A DNA stretch of 64,000 bases from Argyresthia goedartella (taxonomy: Eukaryota > Arthropoda > Insecta > Lepidoptera > Argyresthiidae), in assembly GCA_949825045.1 (NCBI GenBank), contig OX463829.1:24398715-24462714 (forward strand), read 5' to 3'. Made by a program: the position numbers and the translations under genes. The notes beneath the pieces were generated by a model. That model did not search any database. It saw only the letters and a list, made by a program, of their open reading frames with translations, and had not been told where the DNA came from. This document shows, piece after piece, positions 11,871 to 23,316 of the stretch; position 1 is the first letter of the stretch, and each line of letters opens with the position of its first letter.

Positions 11871-13677
11871 GGAATGTTCGCGTCATTTTCGAATGACATA
11901 GAGTCGCGACTTAACGCACAAGGAGGACCGCATTGCTTGAAGGTTAGAAACAAAGGTTTGTTGGAATATTATGGTAGAGATGATAACATTAAAATAATTT
12001 AATAAATTATTTAAAATAATTGACAAGAAATAGTTATAATTTCCGAACCGGTGGGTCAAAAATATTGAATAAACGATTTACTTAAACAATCATGTCATTT
12101 ATTCAAGATGCTAATAACAACTAAGAATCATTTTGATACCTATACTAGAAGACACAAGGCCAGTTAAGTAGGTAAGTAAGTACATTATGTATAGATACAT
12201 AATGTGTCGTATCAAATCAGTTTCATGCAAACGTTATTCAGAATGACGTCAAAAACCATCCCTTAAATATTATGACACCTTTCTGTTACATCCTGTATAA
12301 TAAAGTTCAAAAATAATATTTATGTTCAATCCAATGTTCTAATTTATAATAATAAGTAGCTACTGTATAGATTGTAAGTACTGAATCACTTTTCCTTCGA
12401 CAATATGTTAAGGGATATACTTAGTACAAATATTTTTACTCTCCCTTGAAAAGTGTAGTGATTGCGTTACTCCATTATTTTTGCCAAATAGCTTTTCTTA
12501 GTCTGGTTTAGTCTTCGTAGGAATAGGGCCAATTCTCATCCCTTTAGCAAATCTGTCGCACGCGTTTTTACACTTCAATCACACCATAATAGAGATACGC
12601 AGGTACACCTAAGTATAATAATACCACTTTAATAACTTACGCCGCTGAACCTGCGCAATTTTTTACAAGACGCGAAAACATTTTACGTAATCAAATCATA
12701 GAGCGGCCTGTGAAGGCGCGTGATGATTCCATCCGCTATTGGTTGTTACCACAGAGCATTGAATTGAGATATCTGTGGTTGTTACATATTTACGCGTCAT
12801 TCACTAACTAGATGGAAGGGAAATAGTTATTTGTGTCACAAGGGAGCAAAATGATGTATTTACGGCGAGGGCGGTACATTGAATCCAGAGTGAAGGGAAG
12901 GATTCTAATTTAGAATCCTGAGCGTAACGAAGGATTCAAGCGTTAACGCCCATGACGAAAATAATTTTGCTCCTGTGTGACACATACAACTTTTCACACC
13001 GACTATGAGGAAAATTTAAATTAAATACTCTAAAAAAATTAAATAACTATACTTTGCATTATACTTTCACCACTTTTACAGTAAACGAACAACGTAAACA
13101 AAACTCTTTTTTTATAATGGCGGATTGTGAAGGATTAGTATCACCACAGATAAAATATTCCTGTGTACTTTTACTAATGTGTAAAAATAATCGAATCGAA
13201 TATTACAATGGTTTCGGATATCAATATTCATTATATCATAATAACAGACATCGATAGTTTAGATTTCAGTAAAACAAATTTTATTGTGACATTTTTTTTT
13301 AAATATTACGAAAAATTCATAAATTTGCATATAACGTTGTTAAAGTTGAAACTTCAAACATGTTCGTTTTTAATCGACTACGCCATCGTAGTCGATTGTA
13401 ATGTAATTTCATAATAACATTCGATTATTTTAATCTGTGCTCATTGCGTAAATGCTACATGGCAATGAATAAATTAAAAAGTAGCTTGAACAGAAAAGTA
13501 GCATTTTGCTCAGTCTCGTCGTGGAGCAAAACTTACTTTTCCGAATGAAAGGTTTTTAAAAACCTAATTCAAAAGCACAGCGGCACACAATCGTGCACGC
13601 TGGTGGTATAAATGGATTTGGGACTGGTGGTTTATTAATATATATAAATAAACACTTAAATTATGAAAAGTGGTTAA
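11871..13677. other. No gene; contains an imperfect inverted repeat
   Basis: AT-rich with no recognisable coding domain. A fold-back element is likely at about 12826-12990, where GTGTCACAAGGGAGCAAAAT is matched in inverted orientation by ATTTTGCTCCTGTGTGACAC. Confidence 0.45.
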
Positions 13678-13678
13678 T

Positions 13679-13897
13679 AAAACCGGTCAAGTGCGAGTCT
13701 AACTCACGCACGAAGGGTTCCGTACCACCGTACAATGGTATGGATGGTGTGTATAGTTTGGATTTTACATAGCAAAATGTTGTTTACAAAGTTATTGGTG
13801 TGGCTACTTTCACACTCTATGTACGTAACCAGGTGTGTAAGCGCAGGCTTAATAATAGGGTCCCGTTTGGCACCCTGCGGGTACGGAACCCTAAAAA
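13679..13897 (-). repeat. TTCCGTACC-type dispersed repeat, internally deleted
   Basis: Starts with CCGGTCAAGTGCGAGT, contains GAAGGGTTCCGTACC, and ends with GGGTACGGAACCCTAAAA. This is the reverse orientation of the copies at 35263-35742 and 57661-58120 and lacks their central part. The end sequences resemble a very common lepidopteran interspersed repeat (recalled, not searched). The flank 13900-14080 has a weak resemblance to an IS630-like transposase (GPNSNSKKKAMQDFLKSKN), too weak to call. Confidence 0.65.
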
Positions 13898-14079
13898 AAG
13901 CTTATCCCCAATCTATCGCCACAGTCATTTTTTGTAATAGGCAACGCAGCATACCACTATACCCCAAAATAAAAGGCCCAAATTCAAACTCTAAAAAGAA
14001 GGCAATGCAAGATTTTCTCAAAAGTAAAAACATTAGCTGTGATCACTGTGACACTGTTGTAAATTTCAAAATCACGGAC

Positions 14080-14790
14080 TTAGGTTTTAACCAAAGCCCT
14101 CCACTCGGATCTGAGGGCGGCTTGCTTCTCCCACTGGGAAGGCTCTATGCCGCACCACTTTATGTGCCGCTTCAACACATCTTTGTACCTGAGGAGTTGT
14201 CCGCCACGCTTGCGCTTGCTCTCCTCTAGTTCTGAGCAGAAGATGTGCTTCGCGACCCTGCCATCCTTGACACGTGTCTGCACCACCGAAGCTGTCGCCG
14301 CATCCACCCACATTGGCAAGTGGCATCAGACCATCTGATATTTATTATCGTGGAAACGATCTAGCATGAGGATGTGACGGCGCTACACGGTCTAAGTTTC
14401 CGCAGCATACAGGAGATTAGGCGGGATGATCGCCATGTATACTGAGATCTTCGTAACTATCTTTAAGCCGTGTCAACAGAAGCCCTTGGCATCCAGCTTG
14501 CCGAATGCTGCAGCTGCAGCACCGATCCTGCTGTTGATCTCTGAATCAAAGTCGCACTTGGATGTTAAAGTTAAAGTTACGGCAAGACTTTTCAAGATTG
14601 GACATGAGGTGTTGCAGGCTTTCTGGAGATTCTTTCACAAAGCCTATGTCATTCGCGTATATAGATGATCTTAGTGACCGCCGCGTGTGAGACTTTTGTG
14701 CGGGCTTTTAGTCTCGCCAGGTTAAAAAGACTGCCATCGGTACGGAAACGGATGCGGACTCCCGGACTACGGCCGCAAAGTAATAATAGG
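14080..14790 (-). pseudogene. C-terminal fragment of a LINE related to the one at 8487-11870
   Basis: The - strand frame 14319-14080 reads [20 protein letters not shown], then [12 protein letters not shown] and W(R)ALVKT. This is the C-terminal block downstream of the polymerase in EN-RT LINEs of the same kind. The preceding - strand sequence (about 14780-14330) preserves, out of frame, pieces such as DAFGKLDAKGF and LLYAAET. The strand and missing parts show it is a separate insertion rather than the displaced end of the first LINE. It is multiply frame-shifted and inactive. Confidence 0.65.
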
Positions 14791-14855
14791 AATATAATAA
14801 TAATAATCGTTTATTCTTGAAAATTTTACAACATATATCTTGTTATTACACTAGG

Positions 14856-17026
14856 TAAGTCAAAGTCAAAGTACTTTATTACTGTAAATATTAACATATA
14901 CTTAGCAAACGTCATTTTTTGCCTCTTCTCTACATCTGTGGGAGAAGAGGGCGTAGAAACTCCCACAGATTGATTTTTAGATCTCTTTTAAAAATAGGTT
15001 GTGCTTAACTATTAAAATAAGAAAATTTAATTATTATGATGAATAAGCAGGAATAAATAATTCAAAAATTAATAACAGCAAGGTCTGTGTTGAGCTAGAT
15101 TAACCCCATACAGTCCTGTCATTAAGTAATCTTGAACATTGTAATATCCCTTTTTCGACAAAGTCGCTTTAAAATGCTTTTTAAATTGCTCAAATGGCAA
15201 TTTCAAAATCTTAAGAGGTATTTTATTATAGTAGAGAATGCACTGACCCTTGAAAGAATTGCTAACCTTCGCGATTCTAAACCGGGGCACACATAGTCTG
15301 TGATTATTTCTTAGGTTAACATTACAACTATCGCTAAGCTTGGAAAATGTTGTAATCTTGCGTACATACATTATATTTTCGATAATAAATTGACTAGCTA
15401 CAGTTAGTATGTCATTTTCTTTAAAAAGCTCTCTTAAGGAGTATGTTCGTTTAAAATTATAAATTGCTCGAATAGCTCTTTTCTGTAAAATAAAAATAGT
15501 TTGAATATCCGCTGCTTTCCCCCACAACAAGATACCATAGGACAGGGTAGGCGAACCTTTATGCATTAACGTGCCATTTTTTCTAAAGAATGTTTAATGG
15601 GTTCATTGACGTGCCATCAAATAATTTTGACTTTCTGATTATTTGGAAAATTATAATAATAAATACCATCAAAACTCTTTATTAAATAAAGTAAAGAAAA
15701 AGGTATATTTTGGAATGTTTTTATTAAACGCATAAATTAAATTACTGTAAAATTAGTGTGACTTCTGTTGCTGCAGGTTAGATGACAAATAATTGATGTT
15801 AGGGTTGTAAGATGTTACTTTTAGCAAAATGCATGCTGAACTGGATTCATCCGTCAAACGGTTTCTAACCGAGTTTTAATGTTATTCATCTCTGAAAATA
15901 ATGACTCGCAGGCATAGGTAGATGATTGAGAATGAGATTGTTAAATTAGCATGAGCCAGATTCTTCAAACAATTAAATGTGTCTGGTAACGTATTCCAGC
16001 GTAGGATCACTCGCGTTCGATCGTCATAAAATACTTAACACATTTTTTACACATGTTTATGATCGGCATGCCATTGGTTCGCCTACCCTGCCATACGACA
16101 TGACCCTATGAAAGTAACTAAAATATACTAGCCTAGGTGTAGACACATCCGTGCTTTGTCTGATGTTCCTAACAGCGTAAGCCGCAGAACTTAATTTACT
16201 AGCTAATTTATCTATGTGGTGTCCCCACTGCAATTTGCTATCAAGGGTTATTCCAAGAAACTTCGTATCATTTACTAATTCTAACGTGCTGTTGTCTAAG
16301 ACTAAACTGGTCTCAAATTGCCTGACATTTGGAAGTGAGAATTTGATACACTTGGTTTTACCAGCGTTTAACAATAAATTATTAACTGTGAAGCAATTCA
16401 AGGTTAAAGACAATACACCATTAACATTATCAAAATCTCCTTTTTATCTTTCAATTTTGAAGACCATTGAAGTATCATCAGCAAACAACACTATGTCAGT
16501 TAATTTCTCCACCATGAAAGGCAGATCGTTGATATATACCAGGAATAAGAAAGGGCCTAATATGGAACCTTGTGGAAGGGCAATTTTTACACCCGATCCA
16601 TCAGCTTCTGCCTTTTGAATTCTATTGCTTAGGTACGATCTTAGTAGATCCAACGCTTTATTTTGTTTAACTTTAACTCCGTAATGATTTAATTTAATTA
16701 ATAGGGTATTATGATGAACACAATCAAATGCCTTCGCAAAAAACTCCGATAGCATCCTGTGCGGCCTCCCATGCAGAATAAATATGAGATATAATACCTG
16801 CATCCGTAGTCGATTTATCCCTAGTGAAACCGTATTGTTTGGCGTGCAGTTGTTTTGTACGGTTGAAGTTTGAGAGCATTTGATTGAGTATAATCTTTTC
16901 AAATATTTTACTTAGTGTTGGAAGAACAGATATTGGTCTGAAATTTGAAGAATCACCATTATCTCCCGACTTGAACAGAGGTATCAGTTTACTATGTTTC
17001 ATGAGGTCTGGGAAAGCCCCATCGTC
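14856..17026 (-). mobile_element. Jockey-like LINE, 5'-truncated and split by a hAT element
   Basis: The 3' tail is a (CAAAGT)n/(ACTTTG)n tandem at 14858-14875. Moving 5' on the - strand come the C-terminal domain (15566-15069), the hAT insertion, the post-palm domain (16413-16098) with LNCFTVNNLLLNAGKTKC and FLGITLDSKLQWGHHID, the RT palm (16902-16444) with [20 protein letters not shown] and VLFADDTS, and the RT start (17002-16724) with KLIPLFKSGD and FRPISVLPTLSKIFEKI. It is a close relative of the + strand copy at 43825-46395, and frameshifts make it inactive. Truncation occurs at GCCCCATCGTCAAC. Confidence 0.9.
15543..16090 (-). mobile_element. Non-autonomous hAT element nested in the LINE
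   Basis: Perfect 15-bp terminal inverted repeats, CAGGGTAGGCGAACC, lie at 15543-15557 and 16076-16090. They are flanked by an 8-bp target duplication, CCATAGGA / CCATACGA, with one mismatch. Removing the element restores the LINE sequence. On the - strand, broken frames preserve the hAT C-terminal dimerisation region (YACESLFSEMNNIKTRLET, then a TDESSSACILLK-like block), similar to ZBED5/GTF2IRD2-type hAT transposases. Most of the transposase is missing. Confidence 0.88.
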
Positions 17027-17126
17027 AACAAAGGATGATCACTACTCCCTAAAATAGGGTGAACCCTGTGGTATTGGTTAAGTAGTATCACTTCCCTCCA
17101 GTAAGTGACACTTTACAATTTTAGAA

Positions 17127-17185
17127 AATGAACAGAGTAAAAAGTACATTTGTTTGCCACAAATGTACTTATTATTCTGTTCATT
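17127..17185. repeat. Near-perfect 27-bp hairpin with 5-nt loop
   Basis: Arms at 17127-17153 and 17159-17185 pair with two mismatches around the loop TTGCC. The repeated TTTGCCACAAA words nearby suggest a fold-back transposon end or tandem local duplication. A small-RNA precursor is possible but unsupported. Confidence 0.55.
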
Positions 17186-17793
17186 TGACTCAGTTCAGTT
17201 CAGTTCACTGAGTATTTGTTTGCCACAAACACTTACGCAGTCAGCGCCTTGATGAACTTGATGGGCAATCTGCGCTTTAGTCAGAATCCCTCACGGGTCC
17301 GCCAACAATGGTTGATGAATCCCTCATGGGAGACCAAAAATGTGGGATGAAGTGGTAGGTCCCTTGAGACACCGAAATACTGAAGTGAAGTTTCACTCAC
17401 GGGTCCACCACAATGATGACTGTACGTGGCTCTGTCTGCTCCAAATGATGAATGCAGTAGGGTCCAAGTGCCTGCTAGGCCTGAACTATCAGTTCAACCG
17501 CCGGCGGCACCTGGATGAAGATATTTTGGACACACCCTCAATCACGAGGGAAAATGTCGTCGCGCCGGCGAGCTGCCCTGCCAAAGGGCCGTGATGGAGG
17601 TTGATGGTGATGAAATTAAAGGATGAATAAATATTTGAGTATCGCACTGGTTTATTGAATGTGCTAAATTGTACGTCTATACAATAGAATCTATTGAATA
17701 GATGATTCGCGCTACGTGTTGGTAAACTAAAATTGACAATTTTTACACCGCCGATCGCGGCGAGGTCAGGTGGGCAAGTGAAAAGGTAATGAG
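17186..17793. other. Unassigned stretch left of the segmental duplication
   Basis: It contains two related words (CTCACGGGTCCGCCAACAATG and CTCACGGGTCCACCACAATG) and an 85-codon open frame at 17340-17594 that I do not recognise. Possibly the edge of a decayed LTR element. Confidence 0.35.
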
Positions 17794-17832
17794 TGATTGG
17801 TAAAACATGAAAGAACCTTTTTTAGCGACAGA

Positions 17833-18806
17833 CAGTGTTGCCAACAAGCTTTCAAAAAGCTGTAGAAAACTGTAAATTTCCACTTACAGGACTATAAATC
17901 TACAGCTTTTCCTATTTTGTATTATTGAATAGCAGTAATCAATAAAACAACAAAATAATGTAATTAAATTATACTTGTAGTAATAATAATAATAATAAAG
18001 TTTATATACCAGAAATACAGAGCTTTTCCAATAAAAATATAAAACTTTAAAAACTACACAACACATAACATAAACATTTTAAAGAGAAGTAAATAAAAAA
18101 AATAAACAAATTTTAGGGAACTAGGTTCGGCGCAAACAAACAGTAAATCTAATACTTAGTATTAAACAGTCTTTAAAATTGAACATTTCAAGTAATAAAT
18201 CAACCTTAAATCTTAACATATTTACAATATTTCTACTAAGACTTCCTCCTTTTCAATTTTCACATCCTCTTCATTTTCAGTTCCATTTTTATTCTTGAAA
18301 TCGTACATATTTTTATTAAATCTCTTTAAATGGTTATTGGTAGCATTAAACTCGAAACAATTTAATAATAATAACACTAATAATAATACCTTGGACACTA
18401 TTTACACACATTGATCTAGCCCCAAACTAGGATTCCCTGTATCTTGGGTACTAGACAACGATACACATACTTATATAGATAAATATTATACTTAGATAGA
18501 TAAACAACCATGACTAGGGTACAAACATCCGTTCTCATCAACAAATATTTGCCCCCACCGGGACTCGAACCCGTGACCCTTGGCTTCGTAGGCAGGGTCA
18601 CTGCCGACTCGGCCATTCGGGTCGTCAAAATTTTTAATTCCTGACTTTGTATGTAAAGTGCCTTGGATTATATGCAGCGAATAATATAGATGGCGTAGTA
18701 GGTATTATATAGAAAAAAACTGTAGATTTGGGGGTCTGAACTAAAGACTGTGACGATATGGACAAAACTGTAAATCTACAGTTAAAACGTAGAGTTGGCT
18801 ACTCTG
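17833..18806 (-). mobile_element. hAT-type non-autonomous element, copy A, containing a SINE
   Basis: The ends CAGTGTTGCCAAC and (inverted) CAGAGTAGCCAAC are imperfect TIRs. They are flanked by a perfect 8-bp target duplication GCGACAGA at 17825-17832 and 18807-18814, diagnostic of hAT/P-type insertion. The - strand preserves a transposase C-terminal frame (NATNNHLKRFNKNMYDFKNK followed by an acidic tail), broken here by the SINE. Confidence 0.85.
18364..18627 (-). mobile_element. SINE family 1, full head, private to duplication copy A
   Basis: It runs from an AAT microsatellite to the tRNA-like head, with the reverse complement of GACGACCCGAATGGCTGAG at the right end and an intact B-box (GGGTTCGAGTCCC on -). 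The orthologous site in copy B (about 25270) is empty, so it inserted after the duplication, unless copy B lost it. Confidence 0.9.
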
Positions 18807-19135
18807 GCGACAGATTGTATAAAGAATGACAATTGATCGTTAGTTCTATCGTATCGATCTTTACTCATGAAATATCATGTTAATTTGGATTAACATCAAG
18901 TGTTTTTGAAAGATCACTATTTGGTCAAATTAACGTCTTGGGAGTTATTTGTTGCTCCTTCTTAGCACTACCCGGGAGGACGTGAAGGGCTGTCGGTATC
19001 AAGTTTTTCCTTCGGACGTGAGCAACTGTCTCCCCAAAGTAATGTCATTGGCCATTACAAAAATATAGGTAATATGAAGGTCAGTCAAAGGTAGTATTGG
19101 CCAATGAAATTAGGTACACTGAGAGAAAATTACTG

Positions 19136-19440
19136 TGATCCGAATTTTGAGTAATAATGTATAAATACTAGAGTAGGCGCGCAAACTGACTTTCTTGCAG
19201 CTATAAGAAGAGTGGATTCACTCAACCCCAATAGGGAGAGTCTGACTCCTGGGCATCGGTAATTCCATTTTTTTCCCCTCCAACAAAAAAGAAACCCAAT
19301 TCAGTCAGTCTGTGCGAAGCGCTTGCCGAGCCGTGACGCTTTTGATGCGAGAGTAAGAAACTAAATAATGCCGTCATGTGCTCTGTGGTACTGTAAAAAC
19401 TACACCTTACAGACCAAAAAAGCCGAGGAATAACTTTTCA
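19136..19440 (+). pseudogene. THAP-domain transposase 5' stub with TATA promoter, copy A
   Basis: GTATAAATACTAGAG (about 19159-19173) lies inside a repeat arm that recurs inverted at 22631-22672. About 200 bp downstream an ATG at 19368 opens MPSCALWYCKNYTLQTKK. This fits the THAP start, an M-P-x-C-A-x4-C pattern giving the first cysteine pair of the C2CH zinc site. The frame stops at 19433, but the neighbouring frame continues with GITFH, the next conserved THAP block, so a small indel broke it. THAP domains begin P-element-type transposases and some host DNA-binding proteins. The second C/H pair and the catalytic region are not found, and a LINE now occupies the interior. Confidence 0.6.
19233..19290 (+). 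mobile_element. 5'-truncated poly-A retroelement tail, copy A
   Basis: GACTCCTGGGCATCGGTAA, a T-rich block, CCCCTCCAAC and a short A-run match the tail of the element at 8663-8861. The flanking CCCCAAT and ACCCAAT look like a short target duplication. It sits between the TATA repeat and the THAP start codon. Confidence 0.6.
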
Positions 19441-20000
19441 TATTAATTACCCTGTATTATCAGTAAAATATGCATATTCAATAATTATTTGTGAATTACA
19501 AAAATCTTCAATGCGACAGCCATGTTTTCTCTTTGAAAATCAAAGAGTAACAAGATTTTTTAATGCAAATGTGTCATTTCCGAATACCAACGTGTTATGC
19601 CCGTCATATATTTTGTAAATTTTTATTGCACATTAAAATTCACACTACAAACTTATGGAAAAGACATTTACAAAGGCAAGCTTATCTCTAACAAGAGATT
19701 TCTTCCAGCAAGCCCAAGATGATAAGAATAATTTTCATAGCCGTGACAGGAAACACAGACCCTTGCGCAGAAATACCGCTCATGTTTTACTTAATGATAA
19801 TTATCATCTGACGAAAATTTAAAGAACTGTCAATTTATTTATTTAACTGACTAACAACATCACAGCCAATGAAAAAAAATACCATTAAAATATTGGAAAT
19901 GTGCATATTCTCTTTTAATTTATTCCCAAAATACACATTATAGGTCGCCTGCGCTTAAAAGTATGCAACAAAGATTCACACGATAGGTATACTTTTGGGC

Positions 20001-22516
20001 ACACGTATACAGACCACCAGATTCATCCTTTGATTTATTCGAAAAGAAAATGGATGAAGTGTTGATTAAAATCAGCGATAAAAACAATTTTTTTATAATT
20101 TGTGGTGATTTTAATGTTAATCTGTTAGAGGATAATAATATTTGTACTAGATTAAAATCTTTATTTTTATGTCACAACATGAACTATCTGTTTTTGGAGC
20201 CTACTAGAATTACTGCAACATCTGCTACCTGCATTGACAATATATTTACTAACATTACGCCCATTTTCAAATCGGTCATCAATAAATTAACCTCTGATCA
20301 CTCTGGTCAGATAGGTATATTCAATATTAAAATAAAAAAGGACCAAAAAGAGGATATTACATGTGTGCCCGTTAGTGACACTCGGCTTGAACACTACAGG
20401 AATAATATTTTAGATAAACTATGGGAAATACCATACAGTGACGATCCAAATTTGTTGTACAACTCAGTATTTAACCTAGTCAAAAATGAATATGATACGG
20501 TATTTAAATCAAAAACTATAAAAGTTAATAACAAAGCTTTGTTTAGTGATTGGGCGACAGTTGGAATTCATAGGAGCAGACGAAGATTATATGAACTCTA
20601 TGAAGAGAAATCATATAACAAAATACGGCCTTTCTAGATTATGTTCGTAGTTATTCAAAAATGTTTAAACGCGTTTGTGCCGTAGCTAAATCTAATTTCA
20701 TTAAAAACAAAATTGAATCTAGTAGCAATGTAATGAAAACGACTTGGCAAATTATAAACAGAGAGACTGGAAAGGCCAAAGCTACACATAATAACTTCAA
20801 GCTTAAGATAGATAATCAATTGCTAAGTACAGACCTAGAAGTAGCAAAAGCTTTCGAAAATTTCTTTACGGACATTCCAGTTTCAACAATCAAGTCTTTA
20901 AATTCATTTCCCGCTGCTGCTGAATCTATACTTAAACAAAACTTTGAGGATTGTAAAACAGATTTTAAATTTAGGCACGTAAATAATGAAGACATTGTAA
21001 AAGCGTTTAAATCCCTGGAAATGAAAAAGGCAGCTGACGCCCATGGTCTATCAGTCAAAATTATTAGTTCCATTGTAGATTCTATTGCACCTCACCTTTG
21101 TTGTATATTTAATCAATGTATGGTATGGTAAAATAATGGTGTGTTTCCTGACTTGATGAAACTAAGTAAAGTTATACCTTTATTCAAAGCTGGAAGTACA
21201 TCAGACCCCACCAATTTTAGACCCATATCGATACTACCAACGCTTTGCAAAATATTTGAAAAACTCATACTTAATCAATTGCAAAGTCTTTTTTATCTCA
21301 ATAATTTAATTCATATTGCTCACCTGGGTCTTCAATAAGTATGGGCGTACCGCAAGGTTCAATTCTTGGTCCTTTCTTGTTTTTAGTATATATTAATGAT
21401 TTACCTTACCTTGTTAAAGCAAAACATGGGTTAGTATTGTTTGCCGATGATACTTCTTTGATATTTAAAGTTAAAAGACAGCAATCAAATTATGACGAGG
21501 TAAAAAAATGCTATCTCTAGTATAGTGAACTGGTTTACTGTTAACAATTTATTACTTAATGAAAAGAAAACTAAATGTATTAAATTCGTGTTACCCAATG
21601 TGAACCCGGTAACTACAGACATATTTATAAAAGGACAGAGATTGGACCTTGTGCAGTCGACTGTCTTTTTGGGCATTACTTTAGACGCCAAACTACAATG
21701 GGATCCTCATATAAATAAATTGTCGAACAGACTGAGTTCGGCAGCGTTCGCAGTTAAAAAAATTAGAGCTCTTACCGACGTAGACACCGCTAGACTAGTC
21801 TACTTTAGTTACTTTCATGGTCTAATGACCTATGGTATTTTATTGTGGGGTCACGCTGCGAATGCTAATAGTATATTTATTCTGCAGAAACGGGCTGTTC
21901 GTGCAATTTATAGATTAGGGCCTAGAGTGTCACTGAGGGAAAAGTTTAAAGAAATCAATATTCTGACATTTGTGTCTCAATATATCTATGACAATCTTGT
22001 GTATGTAAAAAGAAATATAACTAATTTTCAGAAGTACAGTGATATACACAATTTTAATACTAGAAATAAAGACAAGTTGGTTGCTTATGTAAGCCGACTA
22101 CATAAAATTAGTAATTCTTTTAAAGGCAATTGTATACGCTATTACAATAAGGTCCCTACTGATTTTAAAAACTTACCTTTAGACAAGTTTAAAATAATAA
22201 TAAAACAGAAATTGTATAAAAAAGGTTACTATAGGATATCTGATTACTTAGAGGACAGATGTCCATGGGAATAGATTGTTTGAGTAACAGGCTGTTTCGA
22301 TATATAATTAGCATTCATTTTGTAATTTGACAATATTTTATTTAAAAAAGGAAACGCAAAAGATGCGACGACTATGGAGTTTCTTCGGTGAGCTCTTCTC
22401 CACAGATTCCGCCATTGTGTTAGTGAACTCACCCAAAAAAATGTAATGTCGGATCTAAGTGATGTAACAACATCCTATGGAAATAAATGATTTTTGATTT
22501 GATTTGATTTGATTTG
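20001..22516 (+). mobile_element. Jockey-like LINE (family 3), copy A
   Basis: 5'-truncated in the endonuclease (VYRPPDSSFDLFEK, ICGDFNVNLL, LTSDHSGQ). The linker follows at 20661-21131, then the RT start (KVIPLFKAGS, NFRPISILPTLCKIFEKLI). A deletion then removes the palm segment carrying the first catalytic Asp (the expected SKAFD block is absent). RT resumes with [20 protein letters not shown] and LFADDTSL, then the C-terminal domain at 21525-22274. The 3' UTR ends in a (GATTT)n tail at 22486-22516. A frameshift near 20620 and an in-frame stop at 21129 make it inactive. Both copies share the palm deletion and the stop, so decay preceded the duplication. Confidence 0.9.
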
Positions 22517-22630
22517 GCAAAGGCGACTGTACGTCTTCGGAATGTCGCATCTGAGCGCAAAGATTATTATCTATGACAACTGACACGCCCGCTCTCGTCA
22601 AGAGGCTGGGCACATATTTTGTTCGAGCTA

Positions 22631-22672
22631 GCGTCTCTAGTATTTATACATTGTTACTCAAAGGATCCGAAC
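22631..22672 (-). repeat. Inverted partner of the TATA-bearing repeat, copy A
   Basis: CTCTAGTATTTATACATTG with ACTCAAAGGATCCGAA is the reverse complement, with mismatches, of 19136-19178. The pair brackets the THAP stub and the LINE and may be the subterminal repeats of an older DNA transposon. The equivalent pair in copy B is near 25774 and 29245-29288. Confidence 0.55.
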
Positions 22673-23046
22673 AATAAAACTATAACGGCACACTACCCAC
22701 TTAAGAACTATGCATAAGTATGAGTTAATTAACGTTTTTATTGTTGCTAGGTTATTTTCGTTATAACATCATTCCGTAACAACTTTAACCATTGTTGGAA
22801 ACACAAGTTCTAGTGACAATGTCACCGTTGTTTTCATAAAGCCAAAACATATATTGTGAGGCACAAATCTATAACTCACCCTAACAACAGAAATATTGTC
22901 TCCTCAGGCCGTGGTTATACCTTCACTGTCACGTACAGTCAGCATTAGATATATGTGAGCACGAAACAAAGTGTCAAAATAATGTTAACAACCTCTGTGT
23001 TTGCATGGGTGTTGACATCATTTTGACACGTTGGCTGTGTAATGTA

Positions 23047-23113
23047 ATAATAATTATACCTTGGACACTATTTACACAAATTTATCTAGCCCCAAACTAG
23101 GATTCCGTGTACA
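23047..23113 (-). mobile_element. SINE family 1 fragment (3' part only), copy A
   Basis: AAT microsatellite followed by ATACCTTGGACACTATTTAC and CCCCAAACTAGGATTCC. It stops after GTGTAC, where a second SINE begins. Confidence 0.75.
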
Positions 23114-23316
23114 ATAATAATATAATATACCTTGGACACTATTTAAACACATTGATCCAGCCCCAAACTAGGGTTCCCTGTATCTTGGGTACTAGACAAC
23201 GATACACATACTTATATAGATAAATATTATACTTAAATATATAAACAACCATGACTAGGGTACAAATATTTGCCACCACCCGGACTCGAACCCGGGACCC
23301 TGGTTTTCGTAGGCAG
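23114..23316 (-). mobile_element. SINE family 1, head-truncated, copy A
   Basis: A second SINE directly abuts the first in the same orientation. It reaches the B-box region (GGACTCGAACCCGGGACCC on +) and ends at TTCGTAGGCAG, lacking the 5'-most tRNA-like bases. Confidence 0.8.

Noticed and set aside
13917..14079. Possible IS630-like transposase fragment (GPNSNSKKKAMQDFLKSKN)
   Set aside because: Too short and without catalytic motifs; the same open frame runs antisense through a LINE fragment.
18540..18626. Possible tRNA gene (tRNA-like sequence with B-box)
   Set aside because: It is the head of a SINE: the same sequence recurs at several loci with a shared non-tRNA body and microsatellite tail, and no acceptor-stem pairing was seen.
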